Below are positions 7,379 through 14,488 of a stretch of 37,742 nucleotides of DNA, in pieces. The translations under genes and the position numbers were made by a program. This DNA comes from Bacteroidales bacterium. Lineage in GTDB: Bacteria; Bacteroidota; Bacteroidia; Bacteroidales; JAAUTT01. Position 1 is the first letter of the stretch, and each line of letters begins with the position of its first letter. The notes under the pieces were generated by a model that was given only the letters and a program-made list of their open reading frames with translations, was not told the origin of the DNA and did no database searches. The stretch lies in NCBI GenBank assembly GCA_025361285.1, contig JANYAP010000185.1, positions 1 to 37,742 on the forward strand, read 5' to 3'.

Positions 7379-8605
7379 ATGGTTTTAGTACGCGATGCAT
7401 ACCTCCAAATGGAACCCAACCTTCACGATAACGAAATAATCGTTATTCATGGGTCGCGCCAGGTTGGTAAGTCGTCGCTTATGGAATACATTCAGGAAGT
7501 AATTGCCCGCGATAACCAAACACTATTTCTCGACCTCGAAGAACCCGCAAACCTAGTATTGTGCAACCAAGGAGTGGAAAGCGTAATGAAATATTTGGCT
7601 TCAATTAACCTTAACCTAACCCGAAAAGTATATCTCTTTATCGACGAAATACAGTATTTAGATAATCCAAGTTCGTTTCTAAAGCTTTTTCACGATAAAT
7701 ACAAAGGTCAAGTTAAGCTAATTGTAAGTGGCTCGTCAACATTTGCAATAAAGTCGAAGTTTAAGGACTCGCTTGTTGGTAGAACCAGTCCTTTTGAGCT
7801 TTTTCCTTTAGATTTTGCTGAATTTCTGCTGTTTAAAGGAGAAAACATAAATTTAGATGCCGACATTTCGGAAATACTAATACCGAAGTTAAAACTGCTC
7901 TTTGCCGAATTTTGTATTTATGGCGGTTACCCAGCCATAGTACTCGAAAATTCGACCATGAAAAAGGAAAAGAAGCTGCAGCAAATAATAAGCACGTACG
8001 TAAAAGCCGACATAAGGGACTTGGGCAATATCCGCGATATTCAAAAATTTAATAATTTCATCCGTATTTTGTCATCACAAACTGGCGGACAATTAAATAT
8101 CAGTGAGTTATCGCGAACCGTGGGAATATCGATGCCAACCGTTGAAGAATATCTATTTATGCTCGAAAACACCTATATTATTCGCAGGGTTTATCCATTT
8201 TTTCAAAATGTACGAAGCGAATTAAGTAAAATGCCAAAAATTTTCTTCGAAGATACAGGCCTTGTTAACCTTATGGAAAACCTACGATTTTCGAGTAAAG
8301 TAACTGTCGAAATGTTCGAGAATGCCGTATTTTCCGAAATACGCAAAGTAATAAGCCTCGAAAACCTAAAGTACTGGCGCACAAATAAGCAGCAGGAAAT
8401 TGATTTTATAATCAACGGCGAAAACTTAATGCCAATTGAGGTAAAACTAAACCTTACTTCGTTTACTGGGTTAAGCAGTTTAAAGTATTTTCACGACAAC
8501 TATAAAACCTCAAAAGCTTATGTAGTAAGCCTTAGCAAGCCTAAAGAAACCAGCGAGTTTATCGAAGTTCTTTACCCTTGGGAAGTAAAAAAGCTGTTAA
8601 AATAA
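7379..8605 (+). CDS. AAA_14 / DUF4143-type ATPase
   Basis: This is a 408-residue P-loop ATPase of the widespread ATPase plus DUF4143 family, whose cellular role is unknown. The N-terminal domain has Walker A GSRQVGKS at 25-32, Walker B VYLFIDEIQYL at about 87-97 and a sensor-like IVSGSS. A linker with a winged-helix appearance (LNISELSRTVGISMPTVEEYL) follows. The C-terminal domain has QEIDFIINGENLMPIEVK, an acidic/lysine arrangement resembling the PD-(D/E)xK nuclease fold reported for DUF4143. It has its own promoter box and lies between pgk and holB. Copies of this family are often accessory and patchily distributed, so it may be a later insertion into a housekeeping region; that is inference. 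Confidence 0.9.
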   Translation: MVLVRDAYLQMEPNLHDNEIIVIHGSRQVGKSSLMEYIQEVIARDNQTLFLDLEEPANLVLCNQGVESVMKYLASINLNLTRKVYLFIDEIQYLDNPSSFLKLFHDKYKGQVKLIVSGSSTFAIKSKFKDSLVGRTSPFELFPLDFAEFLLFKGENINLDADISEILIPKLKLLFAEFCIYGGYPAIVLENSTMKKEKKLQQIISTYVKADIRDLGNIRDIQKFNNFIRILSSQTGGQLNISELSRTVGISMPTVEEYLFMLENTYIIRRVYPFFQNVRSELSKMPKIFFEDTGLVNLMENLRFSSKVTVEMFENAVFSEIRKVISLENLKYWRTNKQQEIDFIINGENLMPIEVKLNLTSFTGLSSLKYFHDNYKTSKAYVVSLSKPKETSEFIEVLYPWEVKKLLK

Positions 8606-8612
8606 TTCTGGT

Positions 8613-8620
8613 TACATTTG
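8613..8620 (+). promoter_or_regulatory. -7 box of holB
   Basis: TACATTTG matches TAnnTTTG, 18 bases before the ATG at 8639. The in-frame TTG at 8618 lies inside this box, which supports the ATG at 8639 as the real start. Confidence 0.6.
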
Positions 8621-8638
8621 CACGTAAAATATACAAGA

Positions 8639-9766
8639 ATGCTTTTTAAAGATATTATAGGTCAACAGCAAGTAAAACAGCGATTAATACAATCGGTAAA
8701 AGAAAACCGAATTGCACATGCGCAGCTATTTTTGGGGCCAGAAGGGTCTGGTAATTTGGCACTTGCTATTGCTTATGCCCAGTATATTAACTGTGCAAAT
8801 GTCGCCGAATTAGATTCGTGCGGCGTTTGTTCGTCGTGCTCTAAGTATCAGAAACTTATACACCCCGACCTTCATTTTGTATTTCCCGTAGCAACAACAA
8901 AAAGCATAACCAAAGACCCCGTAAGCGACGATTTTATTTCGCAATGGCGCAAACTACTACTCCAAAGCCCTTACTTTAATTTGCTGCAATGGTACGAAAG
9001 TATTGATATTGAGAATAAACAAGGCAACATTAGCAAGAACGAAAGTCAGGAAATTATTCGCAAACTTAACCTAAAAACGTACGAAGCTGATTATAAAGTA
9101 ATGATTATTTGGATGCCCGAACGCATGAATAACGTGGCAGCCAACAAATTACTTAAAATGTTAGAGGAACCACCCCAAAAGACTGTATTCCTGCTAGTTA
9201 CCGAAAATGCAGGTATGATGCTTCAAACAATCCTTTCGCGTACGCAACTAATTAAAATACAGAAAATTAATGCCGATGAAATGTTCTCTCACCTTAAAGA
9301 ACACACTAGCTACAGCGAGCAACAACTGCGCGACGCCGTTCACTTAGCCGATGGAAACTATGTGAAAGCTATGGAGGTGCTAAAAAGCGATGAAGACAAT
9401 TCGTTTAACCTCGACAGGTTTGTAAGCCTTATGCGATTATGCTGGACTAAGGACGTGCTTGGTCTTATGCAATGGTGCGAATCGATGAATGGCATCGGGC
9501 GCGAACGGCAAAAAAACTTTTTGAGCTATACGTTACGGATGATCCGCGAAAACTTTGTAATGAACTGCCAAGTGCCACAATTAGCACTTTTAACCCAAAA
9601 GGAATCGGATTTTTCGTCGAAATTTTTCCCATTTATCAATCAAAATAATGTATATCAAATGGTTGAAGAAGTAAATAAAGCTCAATATCATATCGAAGCC
9701 AACGGTAGCGACAAAATAATTTTTCTCGATATGTCGTTGAAACTGATAAAGTTAATTAAAAAGTAA
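8639..9766 (+). CDS. holB: DNA polymerase III subunit delta'
   Basis: This is the clamp-loader subunit delta', part of the replisome. The protein begins MLFKDIIGQQQVKQRLIQSV, the usual start of the AAA+ domain. It has GPEGSGN where active ATPases have GxxGxGKT, as expected for a delta' subunit that does not hydrolyse ATP. A zinc site C-x8-C-x2-C-x2-C (CANVAELDSCGVCSSC) follows. VMIIWMPERMNNVAANKLLKMLEEPP and LSRTQLI are the family's core blocks. At 375 residues it has the usual size. The reading frame is open to a TTG at 8618, but that codon is inside the promoter box. The stop codon falls within a palindromic heptamer array. Confidence 0.93.
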   Translation: MLFKDIIGQQQVKQRLIQSVKENRIAHAQLFLGPEGSGNLALAIAYAQYINCANVAELDSCGVCSSCSKYQKLIHPDLHFVFPVATTKSITKDPVSDDFISQWRKLLLQSPYFNLLQWYESIDIENKQGNISKNESQEIIRKLNLKTYEADYKVMIIWMPERMNNVAANKLLKMLEEPPQKTVFLLVTENAGMMLQTILSRTQLIKIQKINADEMFSHLKEHTSYSEQQLRDAVHLADGNYVKAMEVLKSDEDNSFNLDRFVSLMRLCWTKDVLGLMQWCESMNGIGRERQKNFLSYTLRMIRENFVMNCQVPQLALLTQKESDFSSKFFPFINQNNVYQMVEEVNKAQYHIEANGSDKIIFLDMSLKLIKLIKK

Positions 9767-9802
9767 GAAGTACTTAGTACTTAGTACTTAGTACTTCTTA
9801 CT
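9762..9802. repeat. Heptanucleotide array (TTAGTAC) folding as a hairpin at the holB stop
   Basis: TTAGTAC units are repeated about three times between two perfect 13-base inverted arms, AGTAAGAAGTACT (9762-9774) and AGTACTTCTTACT (9790-9802). The holB stop codon TAA (9764-9766) is within the left arm. An AT-rich stretch follows, so it may act as a terminator. Confidence 0.8.
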
Positions 9803-9822
9803 ATTTATATTTTACGTTTCAA

Positions 9823-9852
9823 TTGCAAATCATAGCCGTTTCATTATTTTTG
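9823..9852 (+). promoter_or_regulatory. Promoter of the PSP1-domain gene
   Basis: A -33 TTG (9823-9825) and a -7 TATTTTTG (9845-9852) are separated by 19 bases, fitting the Bacteroidota primary sigma factor consensus. The start codon is 33 bases further on. Confidence 0.65.
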
Positions 9853-9885
9853 CATAATTTAAATAAATTCCCTTACCCGAATTAA

Positions 9886-11163
9886 ATGGATAATAAATAT
9901 ATATGCTGCACCCGCGGATGCTTTAACCCTACAGGCGAATTGCCCGAAAAGGAACCTAAAGCACAGGTTGGCAGCAACAAACTCGACACAACTAATTGGC
10001 TAGCCGACTTGCCTCAAACAGGCTTGGAGACAGACATAATAGAAATTCGCTTTAAAAATACCCGCAAGGGATATTACAAAAACGTAAATAAATTGCGGTT
10101 GGTTAAAGGCGATATTGTTGCAGTTGAAGCTTCGCCAGGGCACGATATTGGTGTAGTTTGCCTTACTGGCGACCTTGTTATTAAACAGATGAAACGCACC
10201 AATTTTACTTATGCAAACGAGGACGAACTGAAAAAAGTTTACCGAAAGGCAAAAGCTGTCGATCTCGAAAAGTGGTATCAAGCCATAGAGGCCGAAACAA
10301 AAGCTATGCTTAGAGCCAGAGAAATAGCTATTTACCTAAAACTCGACATGAAAATTGGCGATGTTGAATATCAGGGCGATAAAACAAAAGCTATTTTCTA
10401 TTATATAGCCGAGGATCGTGTTGATTTTCGCGAACTTATAAAAAAATTCGCTGAAGAATTTAAGGTACGCGTTGAAATGAAGCAGATTGGAGCAAGGCAG
10501 GAAGCAGGTCGTATTGGAGGCATTGGTACCTGCGGACGCGAACTATGCTGCTCCAACTGGCTTACCAACTTTGTGTCGGTTACCACCAATTCGGCTCGTT
10601 ATCAGGAAATTTCGTTAAACCCAACCAAGCTGGCAGGTCAATGCGGTAAACTTAAATGTTGCCTCAATTACGAGCTAAAAACCTACCTCGATGCCCAATC
10701 GGATTTTCCAAAAACCGACATCCCTCTTGAGATATTCGACGGAACAGCCTACCACCAAAAAACCGATGTTTTCAGGCGTATGATGTGGTACACGTTCAGC
10801 AAAGACGGGGTATCGTCGCTTATACCCGTTTCGGTGGATCGAGTAAAAGAAATTATCGACCTCAACAAAAAAGGTACTAAGGCTAAAAGCCTAACCGAAC
10901 CTATTGCAGGAGAAGCTGTTAAGAAAAATCTCGATTATAGCAACCCTATCGGTGGCGATAGTATTACACGTTTCGAGGATCCTAATCGCGATCAGCGCAA
11001 AAAGAAGAAGAAAAATCGAAATCCGAATTTTCAAAGAAATCCGAACGCGAACCCGAATCAAAATCCGAACTCGAACTCGAACCCGAATCAAAAACCGAAT
11101 CAGAATCAGAATCAGAATCACAAGCCAAAACCAAATCCGCGAGGAAATGAAAACAAAGCATAG
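9886..11163 (+). CDS. PSP1-domain protein (RicT/YaaT-like)
   Basis: The PSP1 family includes RicT (YaaT) of Bacillus, part of a complex acting on RNA processing; the role in Bacteroidota is not settled. The 425-residue protein has a short cysteine cluster at the start (ICCTRGCFNP), the PSP1 core (VEASPGHDIGVVCLTGDLV, YYIAEDRVDFRELIKKFAEEF, IGARQEAGRIGGIGTCGRELCC), and a second cysteine pair LAGQCGKLKCCLNYEL. These cysteines could bind metal. From about residue 365 the chain becomes a low-complexity basic tail made of KKKKK followed by NPN/NQN repeats. The tail is encoded by near-identical six-base repeats at 11030-11120. The end of the gene overlaps gldH by 17 bases. Confidence 0.9.
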   Translation: MDNKYICCTRGCFNPTGELPEKEPKAQVGSNKLDTTNWLADLPQTGLETDIIEIRFKNTRKGYYKNVNKLRLVKGDIVAVEASPGHDIGVVCLTGDLVIKQMKRTNFTYANEDELKKVYRKAKAVDLEKWYQAIEAETKAMLRAREIAIYLKLDMKIGDVEYQGDKTKAIFYYIAEDRVDFRELIKKFAEEFKVRVEMKQIGARQEAGRIGGIGTCGRELCCSNWLTNFVSVTTNSARYQEISLNPTKLAGQCGKLKCCLNYELKTYLDAQSDFPKTDIPLEIFDGTAYHQKTDVFRRMMWYTFSKDGVSSLIPVSVDRVKEIIDLNKKGTKAKSLTEPIAGEAVKKNLDYSNPIGGDSITRFEDPNRDQRKKKKKNRNPNFQRNPNANPNQNPNSNSNPNQKPNQNQNQNHKPKPNPRGNENKA

Positions 11164-11623
11164 CTATATTTGTACGCTTAATATCATATTGTTAGCACTA
11201 GTTACAAGCTGCAATTTCGACAAGGTTTACGAAAAAACCGAAGATATTGTAAATAGTAAATGGAATAAAAAACAGGTTGTTAACTTCAATTTTAATTCGA
11301 AAGATACCATTAATGGGTACGATATTTTCGTTAACGTTCGAAACAACAACGAATACCGATACAAAAACTTATTTCTGTTTATAACTACCTTTTCTCCAAA
11401 TGGTTATACCAAAGGCGATACACTCGAAATTACCCTTGCCGACGACAAAGGAAAATGGCTAGGGCATGGCATTGGCGGCGTTAATAGTATCGCAAAAGCC
11501 TACAAAAAAAATATTCGATTCCCTGTTTCGGGAACTTATAAAATAGAAGTACTGCAAGGAATGCGCAACGACATACTCGAAGGTATTATGGATGTGAGTG
11601 TTAGCGTGGAAAAAGTTAAATAA
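11147..11623 (+). CDS. gldH: Gliding motility lipoprotein GldH
   Basis: GldH is an outer-membrane-linked lipoprotein first found as needed for gliding in Flavobacterium and retained next to PSP1 genes in many Bacteroidota. The ATG at 11147 gives 158 residues with a lipoprotein signal peptide ending LALVTSC; the lipid-carrying cysteine is residue 22. The mature part has the family look: VYEKTEDIVNSKWNKKQVVNF, a YKNLFLFITTFSPNGYTKGDTLE block and a C-terminal immunoglobulin-like end (FPVSGTYKIEVLQGMR). GAGG lies just upstream and may serve as a ribosome site. The longer upstream frame is only a shadow of the PSP1 repeat tail. Its presence, with sprE downstream, suggests a type IX secretion/gliding machinery. 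Confidence 0.88.
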   Translation: MKTKHSYICTLNIILLALVTSCNFDKVYEKTEDIVNSKWNKKQVVNFNFNSKDTINGYDIFVNVRNNNEYRYKNLFLFITTFSPNGYTKGDTLEITLADDKGKWLGHGIGGVNSIAKAYKKNIRFPVSGTYKIEVLQGMRNDILEGIMDVSVSVEKVK

Positions 11624-11639
11624 ATATTCGCAAATTAGA

Positions 11640-12350
11640 GTGGCAAAAAACAAGCTTAAAAAGTTTGCCGAAGTGGCAACTTTCTCAAATGTAATACAAA
11701 CCGAAATTGAAGAGGTTTTTCGGATCGATCATCCTATAAAAGGAAATTGGCATTCGCAGTTTTTTAAAAATAACAACCCTATTGTACTCGAACTAGGCTG
11801 TGGCAAAGGCGAATACACAACAGGATTAGCCACTCGATATCCCGAAAAAAACATTATTGGAATTGACATAAAAGGCGCCCGTATTTGGAGAGGCGCTTCG
11901 GATGCATTGCAAAATGGTCTTCTCAACGCTGGCTTTCTCCGAACTCGTATCGAGCATATATCGTCGGTATTTGCAAAAAACGAAGTCTCAGAAATATGGA
12001 TAACTTTCCCTGACCCACAGGAAAAACGCGACCGATCAACGAAAAGGCTTACATCGTCGCTGTTTCTGCCTTTATACAAGCAGTTCCTAAAACCTAACGG
12101 AGTAATTCATTTAAAAACCGATAACGAAATTCTATACAACTACACCAGCCGCCTATGCTTGTTCAATAAACTCGATGTACAATACCAAACGAACGATTTG
12201 TATAACTCAGGGTTAAACGATGAGCCTCTGCTGTTGATAAAAACACATTACGAAGCACTTTTTACGTCTAAAGGACTATCGATAAAATACATACGATTCA
12301 CAATCGACAATCATGACACATTCATCGAACCACCCAACAAAATCGGATGA
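11640..12350 (+). CDS. trmB: tRNA (guanine-46-N7)-methyltransferase
   Basis: TrmB methylates guanosine 46 in the variable loop of tRNAs using SAM. The SAM-binding motif is VLELGCGKGEYT. The catalytic/tRNA-binding segment is WITFPDPQEKRDRSTKRLTS, and GVIHLKTDNEILYNY follows, all standard for the family. I chose the GTG at 11640 (VAKNKLKKFAEV) because family members start with a similar KNKLKKF segment. A GTG at 11598 would overlap gldH and add 14 codons with no family match. With the GTG at 11640 the gene starts 16 bases after gldH and runs 38 bases into the next gene. Confidence 0.9.
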   Translation: MAKNKLKKFAEVATFSNVIQTEIEEVFRIDHPIKGNWHSQFFKNNNPIVLELGCGKGEYTTGLATRYPEKNIIGIDIKGARIWRGASDALQNGLLNAGFLRTRIEHISSVFAKNEVSEIWITFPDPQEKRDRSTKRLTSSLFLPLYKQFLKPNGVIHLKTDNEILYNYTSRLCLFNKLDVQYQTNDLYNSGLNDEPLLLIKTHYEALFTSKGLSIKYIRFTIDNHDTFIEPPNKIG

Positions 12351-12687
12351 CATAAATTTTTTCGAAATGGTTTACCAAGTTACGCGGCTTATTCCATTTG
12401 GCAGAGTAACAAACTACGGCGCAATTGCCAAATATTTAGGATCGCCACAATCGTCGCGAATGGTAGGCTGGGCAATGAACACGTGCCATGCTCAAAACGA
12501 ATTTGTGCCAGCACATCGTGTGGTTAATCGCAACGGACTTTTAACTGGCAAAATGCACTTTACAGGTCCCGATGTAATGCAACAGTTGCTTGAAAATGAA
12601 GGAATTGTAGTAGAAAACGACCAAATTGCCAGCTTCGCTAAATTATTTTGGGATCCGTCGAAAGAATTATCGCCAATAACTGAGTAA
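12313..12687 (+). CDS. Alkyltransferase-like protein (MGMT-fold, lacking the active cysteine)
   Basis: This is a small DNA-binding protein of the O6-alkylguanine-DNA alkyltransferase fold, 124 residues. Typical repair enzymes carry PCHRV with the acceptor cysteine. Here the motif reads FVPAHRVVNRNG, with alanine in place of cysteine, so it should not transfer alkyl groups. Alkyltransferase-like proteins of this type bind damaged guanine and direct it to nucleotide excision repair. The winged-helix region FGRVTNYGAIAKYLGSPQSSRMVGWAMN with the arginine finger is intact. The ATG at 12313 overlaps the trmB end by 38 bases; the segment INFFEMVYQVTRLIPFGRV agrees with family N-termini. It probably shares a transcript with trmB. 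Confidence 0.88.
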   Translation: MTHSSNHPTKSDDINFFEMVYQVTRLIPFGRVTNYGAIAKYLGSPQSSRMVGWAMNTCHAQNEFVPAHRVVNRNGLLTGKMHFTGPDVMQQLLENEGIVVENDQIASFAKLFWDPSKELSPITE

Positions 12688-12702
12688 TACAGCAAAAACA
12701 AT

Positions 12703-12710
12703 TATATTTG
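12703..12710 (+). promoter_or_regulatory. -7 box of mrp
   Basis: TATATTTG matches TAnnTTTG, 28 bases before the ATG at 12739. No clear -33 TTG is seen. Confidence 0.5.
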
Positions 12711-12738
12711 CGTTATTTAAATTTATTCTAAATTACTT

Positions 12739-13836
12739 ATGGATTATACTGTCGATCAGGTTGTAAGCGCACTGTCGCAAGTAACGCATCCTGGCTTTTC
12801 AAACGATATTGTGTCGTTAAATATGGTGAAAGACATTAATATCGAAGGCAACAAGGTAACTTTTTCACTCACGTTTCAAAAATCCACCGACCCACTAATA
12901 GGATCTATTCAAAAAGCTTGCCGTGTAGCACTTCAAACCAAGTTAGGCCCCGATGTTGAAATGGGCGAAATAATTATTCTTAGCACCTTTAAACCGCAGG
13001 TTAAAATTAGCACGCTTGCCAATGTAAAAAATATAATTGCTGTTGCTTCAGGCAAAGGTGGTGTGGGAAAATCGACTGTTGCCTCAAACCTAGCAGTTTC
13101 GCTCGTTAAGCTTGGATACAAAGTTGGGCTTATCGATGCCGACGTATATGGGCCGTCAATCCCCAAAATGTTTAATGTTGAAGGCACTAAGCCCGAACTT
13201 AAAGACCCCGACCTTATTATACCAGTTAACCGTTATGGTGTAAAACTTCTTTCAATAGGTTTTTTTGTTGAAGCTAAAGACCCACTAATTTGGCGTGGAC
13301 CAATGGCTACAAACGCTTTGAAACAATTAATTAATCAAGGCGATTGGGGTGAACTCGACTATTTGCTAATCGACTTACCTCCAGGAACTGGCGATGTGCA
13401 TCTTACAATTGTTCAGGAGCTTACCATTACAGGCGCAGTAATTGTTAGCACACCTCAAGATGTTGCTCTTGCCGATGCAATAAAAGGCATAAACATGTTT
13501 ATGGGCGAAAAAATAAACGTTCCTGTGCTAGGATTAATCGAAAACATGGCATGGTTTACCCCCGACGAACTACCTAATAATAAATACTATATATTCGGAA
13601 AAGAAGGTTGCAAACGCCTTGCCGACGAACTTTCAATTCCTTTACTGGGTCAAATACCCATTGTGCAAAGCATTTGCGAAGGTGGCGACGACGGAAATCC
13701 ATCTGCACTCGATGAGAACTCAATTGTAGGCAGTTCCTTTAAACATCTAGCCGAAAGGATGGTTGAAGAAGTAACACTACGTAACAAAACACTCGACCCA
13801 ACGAAAAGGGTGGAGATTATTAAGGGGAAGAAGTAG
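12739..13836 (+). CDS. mrp: Mrp/NBP35-family Fe-S cluster carrier ATPase
   Basis: Mrp/ApbC proteins carry or help assemble iron-sulfur clusters on client proteins in the cytoplasm. The N-terminal 80 residues form a MIP18/DUF59 domain (DQVVSALSQVTHPGFSNDIVSL). The P-loop ATPase domain follows with the deviant Walker A ASGKGGVGKST near 103-113, then IDADVYGPSIPKM, LLIDLPPGTGDVHLT and STPQDVALADAIKGI. The cluster-binding CxxC seen in many members after ENM is absent here (IENMAWFTPDELPNNKYYIFG); from memory, Bacteroidota homologues have similar non-cysteine sequences there. At 365 residues it is normal length. It is followed by nfu, an Fe-S scaffold, which fits a shared role. The stop codon abuts a GGAAGTC array. 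Confidence 0.92.
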   Translation: MDYTVDQVVSALSQVTHPGFSNDIVSLNMVKDINIEGNKVTFSLTFQKSTDPLIGSIQKACRVALQTKLGPDVEMGEIIILSTFKPQVKISTLANVKNIIAVASGKGGVGKSTVASNLAVSLVKLGYKVGLIDADVYGPSIPKMFNVEGTKPELKDPDLIIPVNRYGVKLLSIGFFVEAKDPLIWRGPMATNALKQLINQGDWGELDYLLIDLPPGTGDVHLTIVQELTITGAVIVSTPQDVALADAIKGINMFMGEKINVPVLGLIENMAWFTPDELPNNKYYIFGKEGCKRLADELSIPLLGQIPIVQSICEGGDDGNPSALDENSIVGSSFKHLAERMVEEVTLRNKTLDPTKRVEIIKGKK

Positions 13837-13838
13837 AA

Positions 13839-13875
<37 letters not shown>

Positions 13876-13882
13876 TGTAATT

Positions 13883-14068
13883 AAGTCATGCGATTTAGTG
13901 TCATTCCGACGTAGGTCGGAACCGAGTTTACGAGCTCGCCGAAGGCAATCCATAAAAATAAAAAAAACTAGGAATTCCGACCTGCGTCGGAATGACAGCA
14001 TACTTTTATGGATTGCCTTCGTGGAGCGTTTTGCAGCTCAAACAATTGTAAAACTTATTTAATTACAA
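13883..14068. repeat. Dispersed palindromic intergenic element, copy B
   Basis: The 22-base arms 13900-13921 and 13975-13996 are inverted copies with a single mismatch. Inside and beyond them, CGAAGGCAATCCATAAAA (13940-13957) is perfectly complementary to TTTTATGGATTGCCTTCG (14004-14021). The two pairings overlap, so alternative folds are possible. It matches copy A (4484-4668) end to end, except that the module 13918-13950 is inverted. It lies between mrp and nfu and has no coding capacity that I can see. Confidence 0.88.
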
Positions 14069-14104
14069 GTAGTAAGGTAAAAAAGAGTGTTAATATTTTA
14101 GTTC

Positions 14105-14350
14105 ATGACAGTAAAAAACGATAGCGAATTACTTAAACGAGTGAACGATACAATCGATTTACTACGTCCATACTTGCAATCGGACGGTGGCGACATTAAC
14201 GTGGAAGAAATTACCTCCGATTTTATTGTAAAAGTAAAATTAACAGGCACTTGCGAAACATGTCCGTTTAGTATCCACACCTTAAAAGCTGGTATTGAAC
14301 AAGCTTTAAAAAAGGCAATTCCCGAAATTAAGGAAGTGGTTGCGGTGTAG
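14105..14350 (+). CDS. Nfu-type iron-sulfur scaffold (NifU C-terminal domain)
   Basis: This 81-residue protein consists of only the NifU C-terminal domain. LRPYLQSDGGDINVEEI is the family's N-terminal block, and the cluster-binding CxxC is at residues 50 and 53 (GTCETCPFS). Such proteins bind a 4Fe-4S cluster and pass it to target enzymes. The gene follows mrp, another Fe-S carrier, and may be functionally linked, although copy B of the palindromic element separates them. It ends just before an intrinsic terminator. Confidence 0.93.
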   Translation: MTVKNDSELLKRVNDTIDLLRPYLQSDGGDINVEEITSDFIVKVKLTGTCETCPFSIHTLKAGIEQALKKAIPEIKEVVAV

Positions 14351-14370
14351 GTATTTACAAATGTCGATAA

Positions 14371-14418
14371 AAAAATGATGCTGAAATCTATTTTCCGATA
14401 GATCATTCGGCATTTTTT
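14371..14418 (+). terminator. Intrinsic terminator after nfu
   Basis: GCTGAA (14380-14385) pairs with TTCGGC (14406-14411) and ATCTAT (14386-14391) with ATAGAT (14398-14403), with loop TTTCCG. An A-run precedes and a T-run (TTTTTT) follows, closing 12 pairs with a two-base bulge. Confidence 0.8.
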
Positions 14419-14488
14419 GTTTTGAAATTGCAAGAATATAAATAATTTTAACGGCGCAAAATAAATATATCAATTTTTAGTTATTTAG

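Noticed and set aside
8618-8638. TTG start for holB
   Set aside because: The TTG lies inside a perfect TAnnTTTG promoter box, and the AAA+ domain begins at the ATG at 8639.
10904-11146. Long upstream extension of gldH
   Set aside because: The extension is only the other reading frame of the PSP1 repeat tail (Arg/Ile-rich) and would bury the lipoprotein signal peptide. The ATG at 11147 is the sensible start.
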